64,000 bases of DNA from Seriola aureovittata (taxonomy: Eukaryota > Chordata > Actinopteri > Carangiformes > Carangidae). Each line of letters starts with the position of its first letter. Position 1 is the stretch's first letter. The stretch covers positions 24,565,376 through 24,629,375 of the forward strand of contig NC_079373.1 of the NCBI RefSeq assembly GCF_021018895.1, given 5' to 3'. Position numbers and translations under genes: made by a program. Below the pieces are notes generated by a model. That model saw only the letters and a program-made list of their open reading frames with translations. It did not search any database and was not told where the DNA came from. Shown here one piece after another: positions 22,944 through 35,651 of the stretch.

Positions 22944-23165
22944 GATTGTAAAACGTTAGCAGCTCGTCGGTAGTTCACTTTTACATTCACTTACGACCGT
23001 TTCCCGCCAGAAAGTTAGCTTAATTTGCTATATTTGCTGGCAACCCCCCCATCAAACTTACAGTTTGTCTGAACGTTCAACGCCTCAAAGCTAATTACAA
23101 GGTCTATGCGCGTTTAAGAGATACTTAAGTCTCCATGGAAACAACGCTGAGAGCTACGTAATCTC
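22944..23165 (-). promoter_or_regulatory. LRRIQ1 upstream region with X-box-like and E2F-like sites
   Basis: GTCTCCATGGAAAC at 23129-23142, about 190 bp upstream of the start codon, is two positions from the RFX X-box consensus GTNRCC-N0-3-RGYAAC. TTTCCCGCC at 23000-23008 fits an E2F site. RFX control is typical of ciliary genes. The transcription start itself is not visible, and no TATA box is evident. Confidence 0.4.
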
Positions 23166-23364
23166 GCAAGGGACAAACCATGCAAAAGGCAAAGGGAGTA
23201 TTTATTTTTATAAAATTGCGTCTTCACATCTCCCATTTATCAACACTGTAAACTCTCTATTCTATTACATTCTATTACATTATAATTATTATTTAATTTA
23301 ACTATTATAGTTTATTGTTTATCATCATCTTTCTATTATTATTATTATTACTAATGAGCTGCTG

Positions 23365-23443
23365 GACACCTGAATTTCCCCTACGGGATAAATAAGGTAT
23401 CTATCTATCTATCTATCCATCATATTATATTATATTTGTATAC

Positions 23444-23521
<78 letters not shown>
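23365..23521 (+). repeat. Non-LTR element tail plus ATCT/GATA microsatellite
   Basis: GAATTTCCCCTACGGGATAA followed by ATAAGGTATCTATCTATC is a typical fish retroelement 3' end. ATCT units (23398-23416) are followed by about 19 GATA units (23444-23521). The two tracts are reverse complements and could form a hairpin. Confidence 0.7.
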
Positions 23522-23522
<1 letters not shown>

Positions 23523-24479
23523 GGTTAATGCGCTTTATGGATTAGTTTATTGAGTATTATTCAATATTGAGATCTATAAATCAAAATGTGTATTAGATGT
23601 GTAAATAACTTAATTGCAACTGTCAGTTTAAAAACTCTTAAGTCAGTGTTATTAATTGGCCACAAAACTTGTAATAATTCCACCGTTGTATTGGCCAACT
23701 AGTGTTTCGCTTCGGTGCAAAAAGGAATCTGAGAACAGCAGAGCTTTGTGACAAATAAAATGTAGTGTCATGGACTTGTGTGGGCATTTTGGGCAGCAAG
23801 CTAGGAAGGGTCAGTAAACCTAAGACCTTGTAGGTGAATCACAGGACCAGAAGAACAAAAAATGTGTTGGGCTGTGAACAATGCATACTTTTTCCACGAC
23901 ATTTCTGATCACAAAGACCGGTTCCCCTCTCCCGTGGTGAAGGCTCTGCACTTGTGCTGTTCTCTGTCTCTTTGAGGAGATTCCAGTGGCCCACACAGGT
24001 TTTCCCATACACATTCCCGAGGGCTTTCTAAAAAGAACCCAGTCTCCTTCCTCAGAGTTTCAAAGAAAAACAGCGTGTCTTCCATCCCAAACTGTTTGGT
24101 CTGGAGACACTCTAAGGCCTGTTCTCCATTCTCGTGACGTTCCACGACAAAAACAAAACAACAGAATGGCGCCAGATCAGACTAATTTTTCCTTCAAAGG
24201 CCCCAACTGAATTCCACAATGACAATGAAAGGCATCACATCTACAACACTTATGTGGTCTACAAGGTCAACGCCATCAGAATCTTCTCAGGTTCAGCACA
24301 GACATGCTTTCATAAAGGTCAGCATGGGTCAAAGCACAACTTCAGTCCTGAGGCTGATGGGCAGAAACAGGACAGTTTGGTGCTGTCCTCGTTGTTGGAG
24401 TCAAACTGCCTGTCCCTTATGTTTCATTAGGTCCCCTAAGATTCATTGACCAAGTTCAATTGCTCAAAAAGGCTCCATC

Positions 24480-25260
24480 AGCAACCCTTGTCCACTCCGA
24501 TTAGGGCCAGGCCCTTTGTCAGTGGGCAAGGTGTCCGTCGCTTTTGTCCAAGTGCACGGAACCCAGACAGCAGCCAGACAGGGCCAAGCTGCAGATTTAT
24601 ACAGCAGATTACGCCAGTCAATGGCGGCTCCGGCCCAAACGCAGCAGCAGTTTGGATAGTAGCCGTGTGTTTACACTGTCAAGGGTTTTCTGTTACTCGT
24701 CTGTAGCCATTATCTTGGCAGCCATTGGGCCTATCAAGCCTATCATTTCCATCTGGGGGCTTTGACGAAAGAAGGGATTGGAGGGTACCCCAACTACCCT
24801 TCCTCCTTCTCTCACTGCACATTCTGAATGTACAGGTTGCAAGCCACAAATTTACTAATGATGCGTAAAGGGAATTTGTTAATTGCGCTTTTGTGCCGCA
24901 ACACATAAATTAGTCTCTTTTGTAGACCTGGTTTAATCCATCTGTCGTATTCAATCACAGAAACCTAAAATGAAAATACCATCCAGAAACAAAATATTTT
25001 TCATGCATGAACTCAAGCTGACATTCCAAACCCCAGAGCTGGAAAATGGATGATTCTTCTCAATGCACTGAGCCAGATTATAGGCTTCAGTGAGTAAGGC
25101 GACTTGTGTGTAGAGACCTGATGGCAGTTTAAACATATTAAGTGCACGTGAGGGGGGAAATATTTAAACAAGCTAATCCTGCACGAATGCCATTGTAAGC
25201 CTAATCACTCTTATGTTGCATTCTTGTCCTTGAGAGCTATCAAATCAAATTCTCACTCGC
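24480..25260. promoter_or_regulatory. Candidate conserved non-coding element (speculative)
   Basis: A mixed-composition, repeat-poor stretch with TAATCC sites at 24934-24939 and 25174-25179, further TAAT cores such as GTTAATTG, and no coherent reading frame. Conservation cannot be seen from one sequence. Confidence 0.2.
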
Positions 25261-26711
25261 ACCGCCGATATCTCACAGTGCTTCTTTACAACTTTTCCAA
25301 ATTCACACTTTCACAGCATTGGCTCAGACCGATGCAGCTCACCTAGTTCATCCTCAGCACCCTCCCTAACTGAGGTTACTTCTCCTTCAGTGGGATGACA
25401 GCAGTTTTGAATTGGACTGTGACACAGATTGGGATTGCCTTTTCAGAGTTTACTCTGCCAGTGTGACCTTAGTACATGTAAATCTGCTTTAAATGACTGT
25501 GGGATTACTGTAATCAGAATTCCACTTAACAAGACGGGGGCTCGGAATAAGTCTACCCCAGGTTCAGGGAGTCATAGTAACACGTCTGCTAGCTTTTACC
25601 CATGATGTCTTCCCTATTATGTTTTTTGTAAATTCTGCATGTGGCATTATCATGGTTTATATAATGTTAAATCTGAACATCTGCACACATCCTCTGTGCA
25701 GATACTACAGTCACATGCTGAGAACAGCATTTCCCCCATGGGGTTATCAATGGTAACATTGACATCCAGGGGCAAAAATGAAATGTGAGCTCTTTTGTTT
25801 TCCTCACTAAGGGGCTGAATACTGTAAATGTACAAAGAATGTCCCAAGTTAAACTCAGTATCTTGTGCTGGGCCACAGTCCATGAAAAGAGATCCACTGT
25901 GTAGAGGCAGAATGACTCTCAGTGGACGGACAAAACTGTAGAGGACACTCACAGCTGACTCAAAAGATTTAAAGCAACATTTGCTTTTTAACAAAATGTG
26001 AAGAATGGAAGAAATATTAGATAAAATATATGTTTTTCTTCCTTCCAGATGAAGCTCTGCTCAGTGTAGTAAGTGAATCTCTAACATCAGCGTTTTAAGG
26101 TCAACTTTTAAGGAACTACCTGGTCTTTTTTTAGCTTGAATAGTTTATCACATTGATTGTTAAGAGTTTCAGGGGGTTTTTAGTCTACACTGGAGAATGT
26201 AAGTCTTGGGATTTAACAATTTTTGGAGTTGTGTTCACCCGTGTGAAGCAAATAGATAGAATTTACAAGATCCAAATCATAATTTATTGTGACGTCCTGA
26301 CATTTAGTGTACCGTCATGCGTGGTAAGACCCACCCCACATGGTGCCTGAAAGGGATAAAACAAACCATAAAGGGAGCACTTGGCCCAGGTCTGGTGTTA
26401 GTGCTTTGATGTGCTCTGTGGGTCCCATGACTCGTTCTTGGCCTTGTGTCACAGGACAGTTCCTAGTGAGAGAGGAGAGGAGGCTGCTCTGCACTTAATC
26501 TTCTCTTTGAAAAAAAAAGCATCTCCACCTCCAGCCAACAAGTGCCAGAGGTGAGCCAGAGCCACATTACCACCATTATGTTGTTGAATATGAGCCCAGT
26601 GTGTGTGTGTGTGTGTTTGTGTATGTATGTCCTGGTGGCCTCAGATGTCACAACAACCTATCATATTCTTTGTGCCTGTAGGGCAGAGTTACATTTTTTA
26701 ACATACATTTT

Positions 26712-26992
26712 TTTTTTAAAACATATCTTTACTCATTTATCTTGTTCAGGGTTGCAGGAGGCTGAAGTTTCCCCCTGACGATTGGCATGAGGCAGGGTAT
26801 GTCTTAGACAAGCTCCCCTGTATATTACAGTGCTTACACAAGTATAAAAAGACAACTACTCACACTCACAGCTTCAGCCAATTTAGACTCACCAAAACCT
26901 GAATCCTTGCATCCAGAGGAAATCATGCAGACACAAGGAGAACATGCACACTCCACATGCAGAGAGCAGTTCTGGCTTCTGATTACAAACCA
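26712..26992 (+). repeat. Teleost interspersed repeat (long copy)
   Basis: Diverged but recognisable order: TTATCTTGTTCAGGGTTGC, GAGGCAGGGTATGTCTTAGAC, CAATTTAGACTCACC, AAATCATGCAGACACAAGG and AGAACATGCACACTCCACA. This is the typical fish repeat consensus; the element class is uncertain. Confidence 0.7.
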
Positions 26993-29937
26993 CTAACTCA
27001 TACTGACTCACGCATCATACTGATATTTGATACTGTATATTATATTCATTTTGCCCATAACACCAACTTCTAAGTGCTTGAGTGTGTGGAGGTAGTTTTG
27101 CGGTCATGGTGGTGCTGCCTGAACTAACATGGAGCATAGAATCTGGGTCATCATATACTGTGATGGTCTCACAGAAATCTGGTCATTTATTGTGATTTAC
27201 TGGTTGTAAGTGTAATCCTGCGATCCACACTTGCCTTGAGGCTCCAGGCGTTATGCGTGCAGTCAGACACGCTCTGAATTGATGTGCAGCCAAGGAAACA
27301 AAGGGATCCGATGGTTTTAATAAAATAAACAATATTTATTTTTGAAAACAAAGTATTTTCCATCACAACAGCCCAGAATGTTCAATGAAACTAGAAAATA
27401 AAAATAATAATATGATGTAATATAATATGACATAATAATAAATGTGTGGTCAAAAACTATGTGGCACCGCTCTACCTGAGGCCCACCTGAGCTCTGACAA
27501 CCTCCAAGATAAGGGGCGTGGACTCAGGCAGGACTCCTCAGTGCTTGACTCTAGACTGCTTGGATTGGGGGGGGGATGCTGACTGGTTACTAACTGACTT
27601 TAAGACTCTTTACTGGGGTGCTCTATGAGTATTCTTTAGAGCTGTAAGCTACAACATACACCGTTTTATGTTATCTAAAACCATAGATTCTAATAATACA
27701 TAAACCCATAATGTATTTAATCTTAAGCCCCCCCCCCCCTCCTCATAGGAGGACAACTTTATTTATCTATTCTAACAGAGACTGGTATATTAAAAATAAT
27801 CCAGTATATTTTTCTAGTCTGCTAATGAATTTTCCATTTAAATGGGAAGCTATAATGGAATTGGCAATGTCAGGTTTGAATTTTAAAATTGTGGGTGCGC
27901 AGCTTGTGCAAGTGGGTCGGGGATTGGAATCGAAATGACATCAAAGTAACTGCTCTCTCCGCTGTATCCAGTTTTTATATGGCCAGACCAACCAATCAGA
28001 TAAAATAAACTTCAGTTATTTGAATGTGGCATGTTTATGTTTGGTCAAATTGACGAGGAAAAATATATCTTTATTTTTATTTCAGTTTTTTTTTTGGTAG
28101 GTTTTAATGTCCATTACTATCAAAATATCACTATACTTTATTAATCTGAGTGTGGGGGCAAAGGTCTTTTTAACAGTAACAGACCAATTTGTGGACATAT
28201 TTCTTTTTTCAATGGAAACAATAATGGTTAAGTTGAATGCAAAGTGATATATTTCATGTCTCTATTTTGTGCCGCATGCAAAAAGTTAAACTTAATGACC
28301 TTAAAGACCCAACTAACCTCTGACATAACAGTGCTTATGGAGCTGTTTCACTTTATGAATGGGTTTCCCATCTTGTTTGGATATACACATTCCCACCAAT
28401 GGTGAGCCACTGTTCTTCTGATCTACAGGTGGTGGTAGTGTGCCAAAATATGCAGAAATGCACAGACGGAGGCAGGGAGGAGGAAGAGGACTGCATGCTG
28501 GTAAACATGAATCTAAACAAACTTTTAAGAAAAATGGGCTTTGCAAAATGTTTTATGAGGAAGGAAATGCATTCATGGTGTTGCTGTTTTTAGACCATCA
28601 AAGATGTGCACCATTCATTATGGTGAGTAACAATGAATGTAAACATATCGTTTGTTTGTCTATAAGAAAACTCCGCAGGACGCCGTTCACCAACAGAACA
28701 TCTGAGGGGAAAGGCCACAACAGTTCTGGCCACACTGTTTGAATAACTGACTGTTCCACCATTGTTGGTCCTTGGACCTCTAATAATCCTGTATCGGTGC
28801 AGAGATAATCGAAACCACACAATCAAAAATGTTAAAGTAAAGCGGTAGCAAAAGATGAGAGCACCAGAGCATGACCTGACCTGAACCTGCTGTGTGGTAC
28901 GTTACTGTGGTCTACAAAAAGAAAATGGACAGCTTGGAAACAGAGGCCAGGAAAACAAAATCCCTCGGGTGAGAGTAACCCACAGTTAAAAACTAGAACA
29001 CTTTGACTCAGACAAGACACAACACGGTGGGAGCCGATAACATTTATCACCATCTAGTATTTCAGTTCTTATTTGGCCCAACCAAACTCCAGGAATCAGC
29101 ACTTCTCATGGCCTCTCGCTTTAACTCTCACAGAACTGCATCAAGGCTGTGCAGTGAATGTCATTGTTGCCTCACCACTCACTGTTTTCTTTTGTTTTAT
29201 CAAAGCAGGTTTGTAGCTGAAGTTTTTTTTTTTTTTTCTATCACAGCACACAGGCTTTTCTGTTGTTTTTTTCTTTTCTTTTTTTAAAGCAGCTCCCAGA
29301 CAGCACATGAAATACACTTTGCTTCCTCTGGACGATAAAAAAAAGAGCTTTTCAGGACAATAGCACACACTCGAGGTCTGTTAGTTAAAGAGTTTAGTGT
29401 GTAATTATGATGTAATAAATATAAATACTGTACATCATATGACTGGATCCCAGTTGTAGGATGCTACTTCTTTATATGGGAGTAAACACTGTGTGTGATA
29501 CACAAACTCAAAAGGTTTTTGATTTCTATTCCTGAAAGTTCAAAGTTCATCTATCACTGTTTTACCGACTTGACTTTACTCCCACTAATCACTTGTTAGT
29601 CAGTTGAAGTTAAAAAAAAAACACAAAAACATCTTGTATTCAAGTTTATATTTGTACATTTTTGAACAAGGCATTTCACTGTGTAGCCCACTGAGACTAT
29701 GTATAGTCAAAGTCAGTGGAAAGCATGTAAATGAATAGTCATATCTCTCTTGCCTGTGAGACGTGACCATCTCAAATACGCCTTAAAAGCAGATCTGACA
29801 GGAATTTTCATCTACACCACGCATTTTTATTGACAATGCTTCATGACTTTTACAGTTATGTTAAGCAACACTTGGTTATTTTTAGAAAGTGTTTCTGGCC
29901 AGCTGATGAAGTCCAATATTCAGTCTCTTTTAAAGGA

Positions 29938-30279
29938 GCTATTTGTAAGTTTTCCTATTGCTACATAGCTAACGTTAGCATTAACAGCTGTTTACTTACC
30001 AGTCTAGAAGAAACATTGCAAGTTCAGCATCAAACTTCATCCCTTTACTCACCAAGAGCCGTCTCCAGAGGTGGAAAGCATGGGCAATGGCACCTCTTGT
30101 CTCTATCACGTCTTTTCTTCTACTGAAGTTAGCATGCTAACAGCTAGCCCCGGCCGCTCTCCCCACTTTCCGTTAGCAACTCGCTGTAGCCTTCAATCTC
30201 CCCTGAAGATGTAGCGCTGCTCAGAGGGCATACTATAACCTCTCGTCTTGTAAACGCAACGATGGCTGAAGCTCTTGTC
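29938..30279 (+). repeat. Dispersed repeat copy A (GCTATTTGTAAG...)
   Basis: It is closely related, in the same orientation, to 59961-60329. Shared blocks include GCATCAAACTTCAT, GTTAGCATGCTAAC, AGCTAGCCCCGG, GATGTAGCGCTGC/GACGTAGCGCTGC and CTTGTAAACGC. No ORF or terminal repeats seen. Confidence 0.85.
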
Positions 30280-31887
30280 AAATGACGATCATCATCACCC
30301 TCTCCCGGCAAGAAACCACGTTCAGCGGCAGAGAAAACTTTAAGCTATGATTTGGCCAACTTCAGAGATTAATGAAAGATGCTAAAAATGAAGAGAGCTG
30401 AGAAGAGCTAGTGTCAGGTAATCTATGCCTGATCACACAGAGCTATTTGATGTATTTTCTATATTAAGATATTTATTGTTGCAGCTTTAACATGTAGCTT
30501 TTCTTCATTTCCATTTCAAAACAATAGCAATTTATTATTTAGGATGATATTTGGATAATGTGATTTGACTTTCACTTGTTTCCAAAGCTATTTTTTTCTG
30601 AGGGGTTGCATGTGAAGAATCAGTAGCAGCTTCAAATCACTGATCCGCTCATTCATGCCAGCTCTGGGTGATTCCCATTGGCCGAGAGCTTCTGTCTCTG
30701 TGACCATAGTGAAAACCAATATGCCTTAACTTTCCATCAGAGGTCTGGGAGGGGTAAACTCATGACGTCCGGATGGCATCGTGTTACCAAAGTCAGGGTC
30801 AGTTCATGAAGAATTCAACACGCAAGCGAGGTAATCCACCATCTGTGACTGGCTCTGTATTTACCATCACAAAATCAAAACAGCAGCACAGAATGGGGAA
30901 CACCATGTACCCATCAGGTCATAGAAATTAATCACTTGTTTTATTCCCATTTCAAAACAAGCTCAACCTGACACATTTTTCAAAATAAACACAAATTTTA
31001 CATTTGGTAAATTAATGTGGAGAATTAATTGAAGCCCGAGTTTATTTTCCACAAAAAAAATTTACTTCTCATCACCAGGCTTTCTCTTTATTAAAGTCTA
31101 GCACCATAAATTGGGTTATAATGCCACAACACACACTCACCCACTGTGTTGTCTCCCAGATGACTGATGCACAATGTCCATTGGAGACTGTTTTGTTGTA
31201 AAAGGGATTTACCAGCTGGAAAGTTACTGAAAATAGAGTTTAATGTGAAAACACAGGGAGGACATTAATAGAGATGAGTCAGAGAAATATGTTGTTGCTT
31301 TGTTGTCCCAGCATTATGTGGGACAACAAAGAAGATGTTTGAATGAATTTGTAAGAGACCTTTTGTAAAAGAAACTAACTGCACAATATTGTAAATATAC
31401 AATATGTGGATAAGGAAAAACAAACATATAAAGTGTTTTATTATGATGTAATTCCACCACAAGCTGTGACTGTGAAGTCCAATGTATATATACAATTCAC
31501 ATCAAACTAATCAAGCCATTGAGTGGGCCCTTGTGCCCTGCTGTGAACCACTCCCATCAGGATATGTTTCATCCCAGATAAAGGTGATAGCTTAAAATAA
31601 CTTTGTATAGATTTCCAGTGACCCTCCTCTCTAGGGAGGCAAGTGGACCCGAAACATAACAGACACCCTCGGCGTTGGGGTCAACTATTCAGGTCTGTGC
31701 TATTCTTTTGACATGCACCACACATGCACTCGCCTAACCGTCAAGAATATGGCTAAAGTGGCCGACCATATCACTTCTTTTCCACACCTGTGTAGACCAG
31801 TACCTATGGTTTTTGGAATGAGTAACCCGTAGACCTTTCCCTTCAGCTATTTTAATCCAAAATCAACATTGAGTAGGTTTTTATACT

Positions 31888-32523
31888 AAGGTGACCAGAT
31901 TTCTTAAATGAAAACCGAGGACATTTCCAATTCGGCGCTCAATATATCATTAAAATATGCCATGTTTTTACCTATGAAATAAAAAAGGGGGAAAGTCCTG
32001 ATGATGTATTTTGACCAGGGTAAGTGTTGTACTGTTATAAACTATGGCGAAGGACGACTGATAAAATAACGACTCCCTATCTTTGAAGCTATCGCAAAGT
32101 CCAATTGTCCAAGTGTCCACAGATCAAATCAAAAGAGTTTGTCATAAAAGTATTCCAGGTTGGGAATATTGTTACGTGAAGTCCATTGCAAACGGGTTAG
32201 GGGTAACTTCTTCTTCTGCACTTCTTCCAACATAAAAAACTATTTTAGTCCAGCTGGGGGGGTTTGGGTTTTCGTTAGTTTACTGCCTGGTTATGAACTC
32301 ATGACTAATGAATGAGCCAGCTAACATTTTCTTGTTTGGATAACTCTATTTTGTTGATTTTAGCTTTATTTCTGAAGCTGCTGTAGCAAACAACCAGCAA
32401 TGCTAGACATCTGTGTTTAATTCACAGTTAAAAATGGGGACCTTTCCTTGGACAGCTGTAGCCGGGGACAACACACCAAAAATGGGGACTGTCCCTGGAA
32501 AACAGGGACGACTGGTCACCCTA
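31888..32523. mobile_element. MITE with GGTGACCAG terminal inverted repeats
   Basis: The left end AAGGTGACCAG mirrors the right end CTGGTCACCCTA. The 636-bp interior has no coding capacity but carries GACATTTCC/GGGACTGTCCC-type subterminal motifs. The ends fit a widespread vertebrate DNA-transposon family. A clear target-site duplication was not found. Confidence 0.7.
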
Positions 32524-33934
32524 TTTTATACATCATACGATGTTATTGCTTAGCAGTACGCCTCCATAGAAGCATTTGTGTTTGTTATGTTTCTCCACTC
32601 ACTTAGTTTAAATTCAGAAGCTTTTTTATCATCCTCATCTTTGTCCTTGAGGCAAAGTGAACTTTTCAGACTTAACTCATGGCTGACATGTATACAGTCA
32701 GTATGTCTCATAAGCAAAATCATCATACTAATCATCGTATTCCATGAAGAAGGAGGCCTTCTTCCAGCCAGAGAGTGACATCACTGATTCCTCAAATGTT
32801 GTTGAAAATAACACAAAGATATATACAAAGACACGCATCATTGCACTGACTTCTACGAACATCTCTTCCATAAATTAAGCCTGCATGTCGAGTTATGATA
32901 ATGTGTCTTATCAAATCTGTAAAGAGTGTGACCTTTAGAAAAGTAAAATAAGAGATGTCTTCGCTCGCTGATTTGAAAAATGAAACACTCACTTGGTTGG
33001 TCTACAAGATCACAGTAAAGGGGAGGCTGAATATGAACCAAGCTATTAAAGAGAGATCAATAGTGTAAACATTAATCTGTATCCTGTGTTGTTCGTTCAG
33101 GATGATTACTGGATAAAATGATAGGATATAAACATACCTCACAACTGCTAATAGTATCTCACAGATGTTTTACACCCACTCTTTTAGAACCATTACCTTT
33201 TTTTTTTGTCATTCAACTTAAATGTCTTAAATTTTCATTACATGTGTTATTTGTTCAACTTTACACAGTTGAGATACTGAAAGCTGTTGAGACAGGGTTG
33301 AATTTATTTCACCTGTGATTTAAATCACAAACTGTATCTGGCTCTTAACACTCAAAATGGTTCAACAGGAAGTTTCAGTTTCAAAGAACCGTCCCTCTCT
33401 GTTGGCAGCTTTCAGCACTGATCAGACATCAGAGTACAGCATACTATTAACCTATCACCTTTCTTATCAGTGACAGTCATTAGCCTCTTTGTCTGCGGTA
33501 CATTAAGCTCCAGCTGATACTGCTTATCTTGCAGATTAGAAATTCACTGAATTTCTGGTAATAATAAATTGGATTGGTATGATACTAATCATCATCAATT
33601 GTTCCATTATACTGAATAATAATCACATGCAGCTCAAGTAAATGAAAAGATGGTTCAATTAAATTGACCAAAAACTAAAAACTTAAAACAAAGTAGATAT
33701 AAAATAAAATACAATAAAACAACTTACTTTGAGAGTTTATTTGTTGATCCATGTCAACAAATAAACATTTCATGCAAATTGGCATGTCTTAGCTTTGTGG
33801 TAAAGGCAAGTAAGCCTAAATATTTGAAAGCCTATTAATTCTGCGGAATTTGGAGAACTTAAATTGCCTCAAAAATCTTTGAGAAGGTAGAACTGCTCTG
33901 TAGCCATGAAGGATTGGTTTATAATTTACAGTTT

Positions 33935-34000
33935 TTAGCATGCTAACATGCTCCAAGATGGAAACAATAGTAAACATAATACCTGCTTAACCGGGGCCTC
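33935..34000 (+). repeat. TTAGCATGCTAACATG-type repeat, copy 1
   Basis: It starts at the palindrome TTAGCATGCTAA (33935-33946) and continues AAGATGGAAACAATAGTAAAC. It resembles the copies at 34781 and 44723. Confidence 0.6.
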
Positions 34001-34780
34001 ACAGAGCCATTAGTGCAACTATAGATTCACAAAGGTCCACGCTGGACGGGAACCCCAGATATTGGGGTTGATGGTGAGCACCCTTGGCCTATAGAGATAT
34101 TAAGTTTGTTCTTCTTTGGCTCTATAGACTGAGCTGGTTTCTGCCACTAAAGCCACATTGAGAACTATTCAAATAATCACTCAGAGCCACTGCTATCCTA
34201 TTAGCCAAAGCCTCTGGCTGCTCTTCTCAGCTGCTGCTTTACGACTTGACAAAATCCCTGACCACAAAACCCCTGAATCACCCAGAATCACCATAATACA
34301 TAATGCCACAAATCCACCGCATCCACTTCCCAGTGGGTTAACCCGGGTTGTCGGCTCCGTTGTTCAGCCTCAACTGCTACAGCTGTGTGTACTCTGTTTG
34401 ACTTGTCCACTGCGTCTTCTGTGAATAGAGAGGACAGTCTGCTGGGTGTTGAACCAGCAGCAGCGGATGTGTCAGTTTCTGAACAGGTGTTGACAACCTA
34501 AGCTCCAGACCAGCATCCTCTTTCACTTCCCGTTTCCTCGCCTCATGAAACCTTTCACCTAAATGTGTAAATGTGACTAATTTAATGAACGAAGTAGTCA
34601 TTTCCAAAATACTATTATCATAAATGTAGAGATTAAGAAGTTAGCATATTGATTTCAATATATTTCAATACCTGTTGGATTGATTTGAAATACGGTATGA
34701 GTTAATTTGTCAAGTACTTTGGTTTCTGGCCAGATACTTAAAACTGCTGCTTTCCCATCAGCCGTGCTAATTAGTTAATG

Positions 34781-34865
34781 TTAGCATGCTAACACGCTAA
34801 ACTAAGATGGTAAAATAGTAAACATTATACTTGCTAGACATTGTTAGCATTTAGCTTTTCCAGTG
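34781..34865 (+). repeat. TTAGCATGCTAACACG-type repeat, copy 2
   Basis: After the palindrome (34781-34792) it reads AAACTAAGATGGTAAAATAG, then TAAACATTATACTTGCTAGAC and TTGTTAGCATTTAGC. It shares this order with the copy at 44723. Confidence 0.65.
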
Positions 34866-35598
34866 TTCAACATCAAACCACAGTGCCTTTCTATGAACTG
34901 AGGGAGATTATGCAATGAAGAATGACACCTAAAACCCAAAAATAAGTTAGCATTTTTGCTTTTGAATGGGGTTTTTGGTTAGCTGCCCGAAATAAGTTCA
35001 AGACATTTCCACATTTTATTCTACAACATAAAATACATCAGTTAATAACCCAGTCGTGATATTTGTCAACTTTAAAGTGTCAATGGAAAAATCCCATTGG
35101 CTTTTTGTCGAGGGAAACAGGGTGATGCTAACGTCCGGGTTGGCTTACAAAAATATATCATCCCTGCACCACTCTATACCTCTCTTGGTTTTTCAACAGT
35201 TAGTGGCAGTTAACCAAATAAATTAAACGTGAACTACAGTGTCATCAGCCAAACAATATATACTGTACATGCACCTAGAATTAGCACGAGCATTGGTTTT
35301 CTTTCACTGCTCTCAGGGTTTCTGTGCTGCCCTGCTAATGAGATGGAGGCTATTAGCAGCAATCAATAAGTCTGCTGCCCAGGCTCCTGCAGAGAGAGCA
35401 CGCTGCAGTGAGCAGGCAATATCCTGGATGTTTTGTAGAACGAGCACTACAGGCTATATGTTCGTGTTAGGAGCACCGAGATCCACAACACCATGTCTGA
35501 GATACTCTTCATCCTTCACCAGAGCAGAGTTGTAAAGAGCAGTGGTAAGTGCAATTAACTGGAAATAACAGGATTTGTGTGAGCATCCAGTACACACA

Positions 35599-35608
35599 CT
35601 CTCTCTCG

Positions 35609-35650
<42 letters not shown>
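35599..35650 (+). repeat. Compound CT/CA microsatellite
   Basis: CTCT units pass directly into 15 CA units. It is intergenic, between LRRIQ1 and SLC6A15. Confidence 0.97.

Positions 35651-35651
<1 letters not shown>

Noticed and set aside
23398..23521. CRISPR-like regular repeats
   Set aside because: The repeats are a simple tetranucleotide tract without spacers, and the genome is a vertebrate one.
23820..24765. Cluster of overlapping ORFs of 60-100 aa
   Set aside because: They overlap in several frames with no recognisable domain or splice pattern. Better explained as non-coding DNA.
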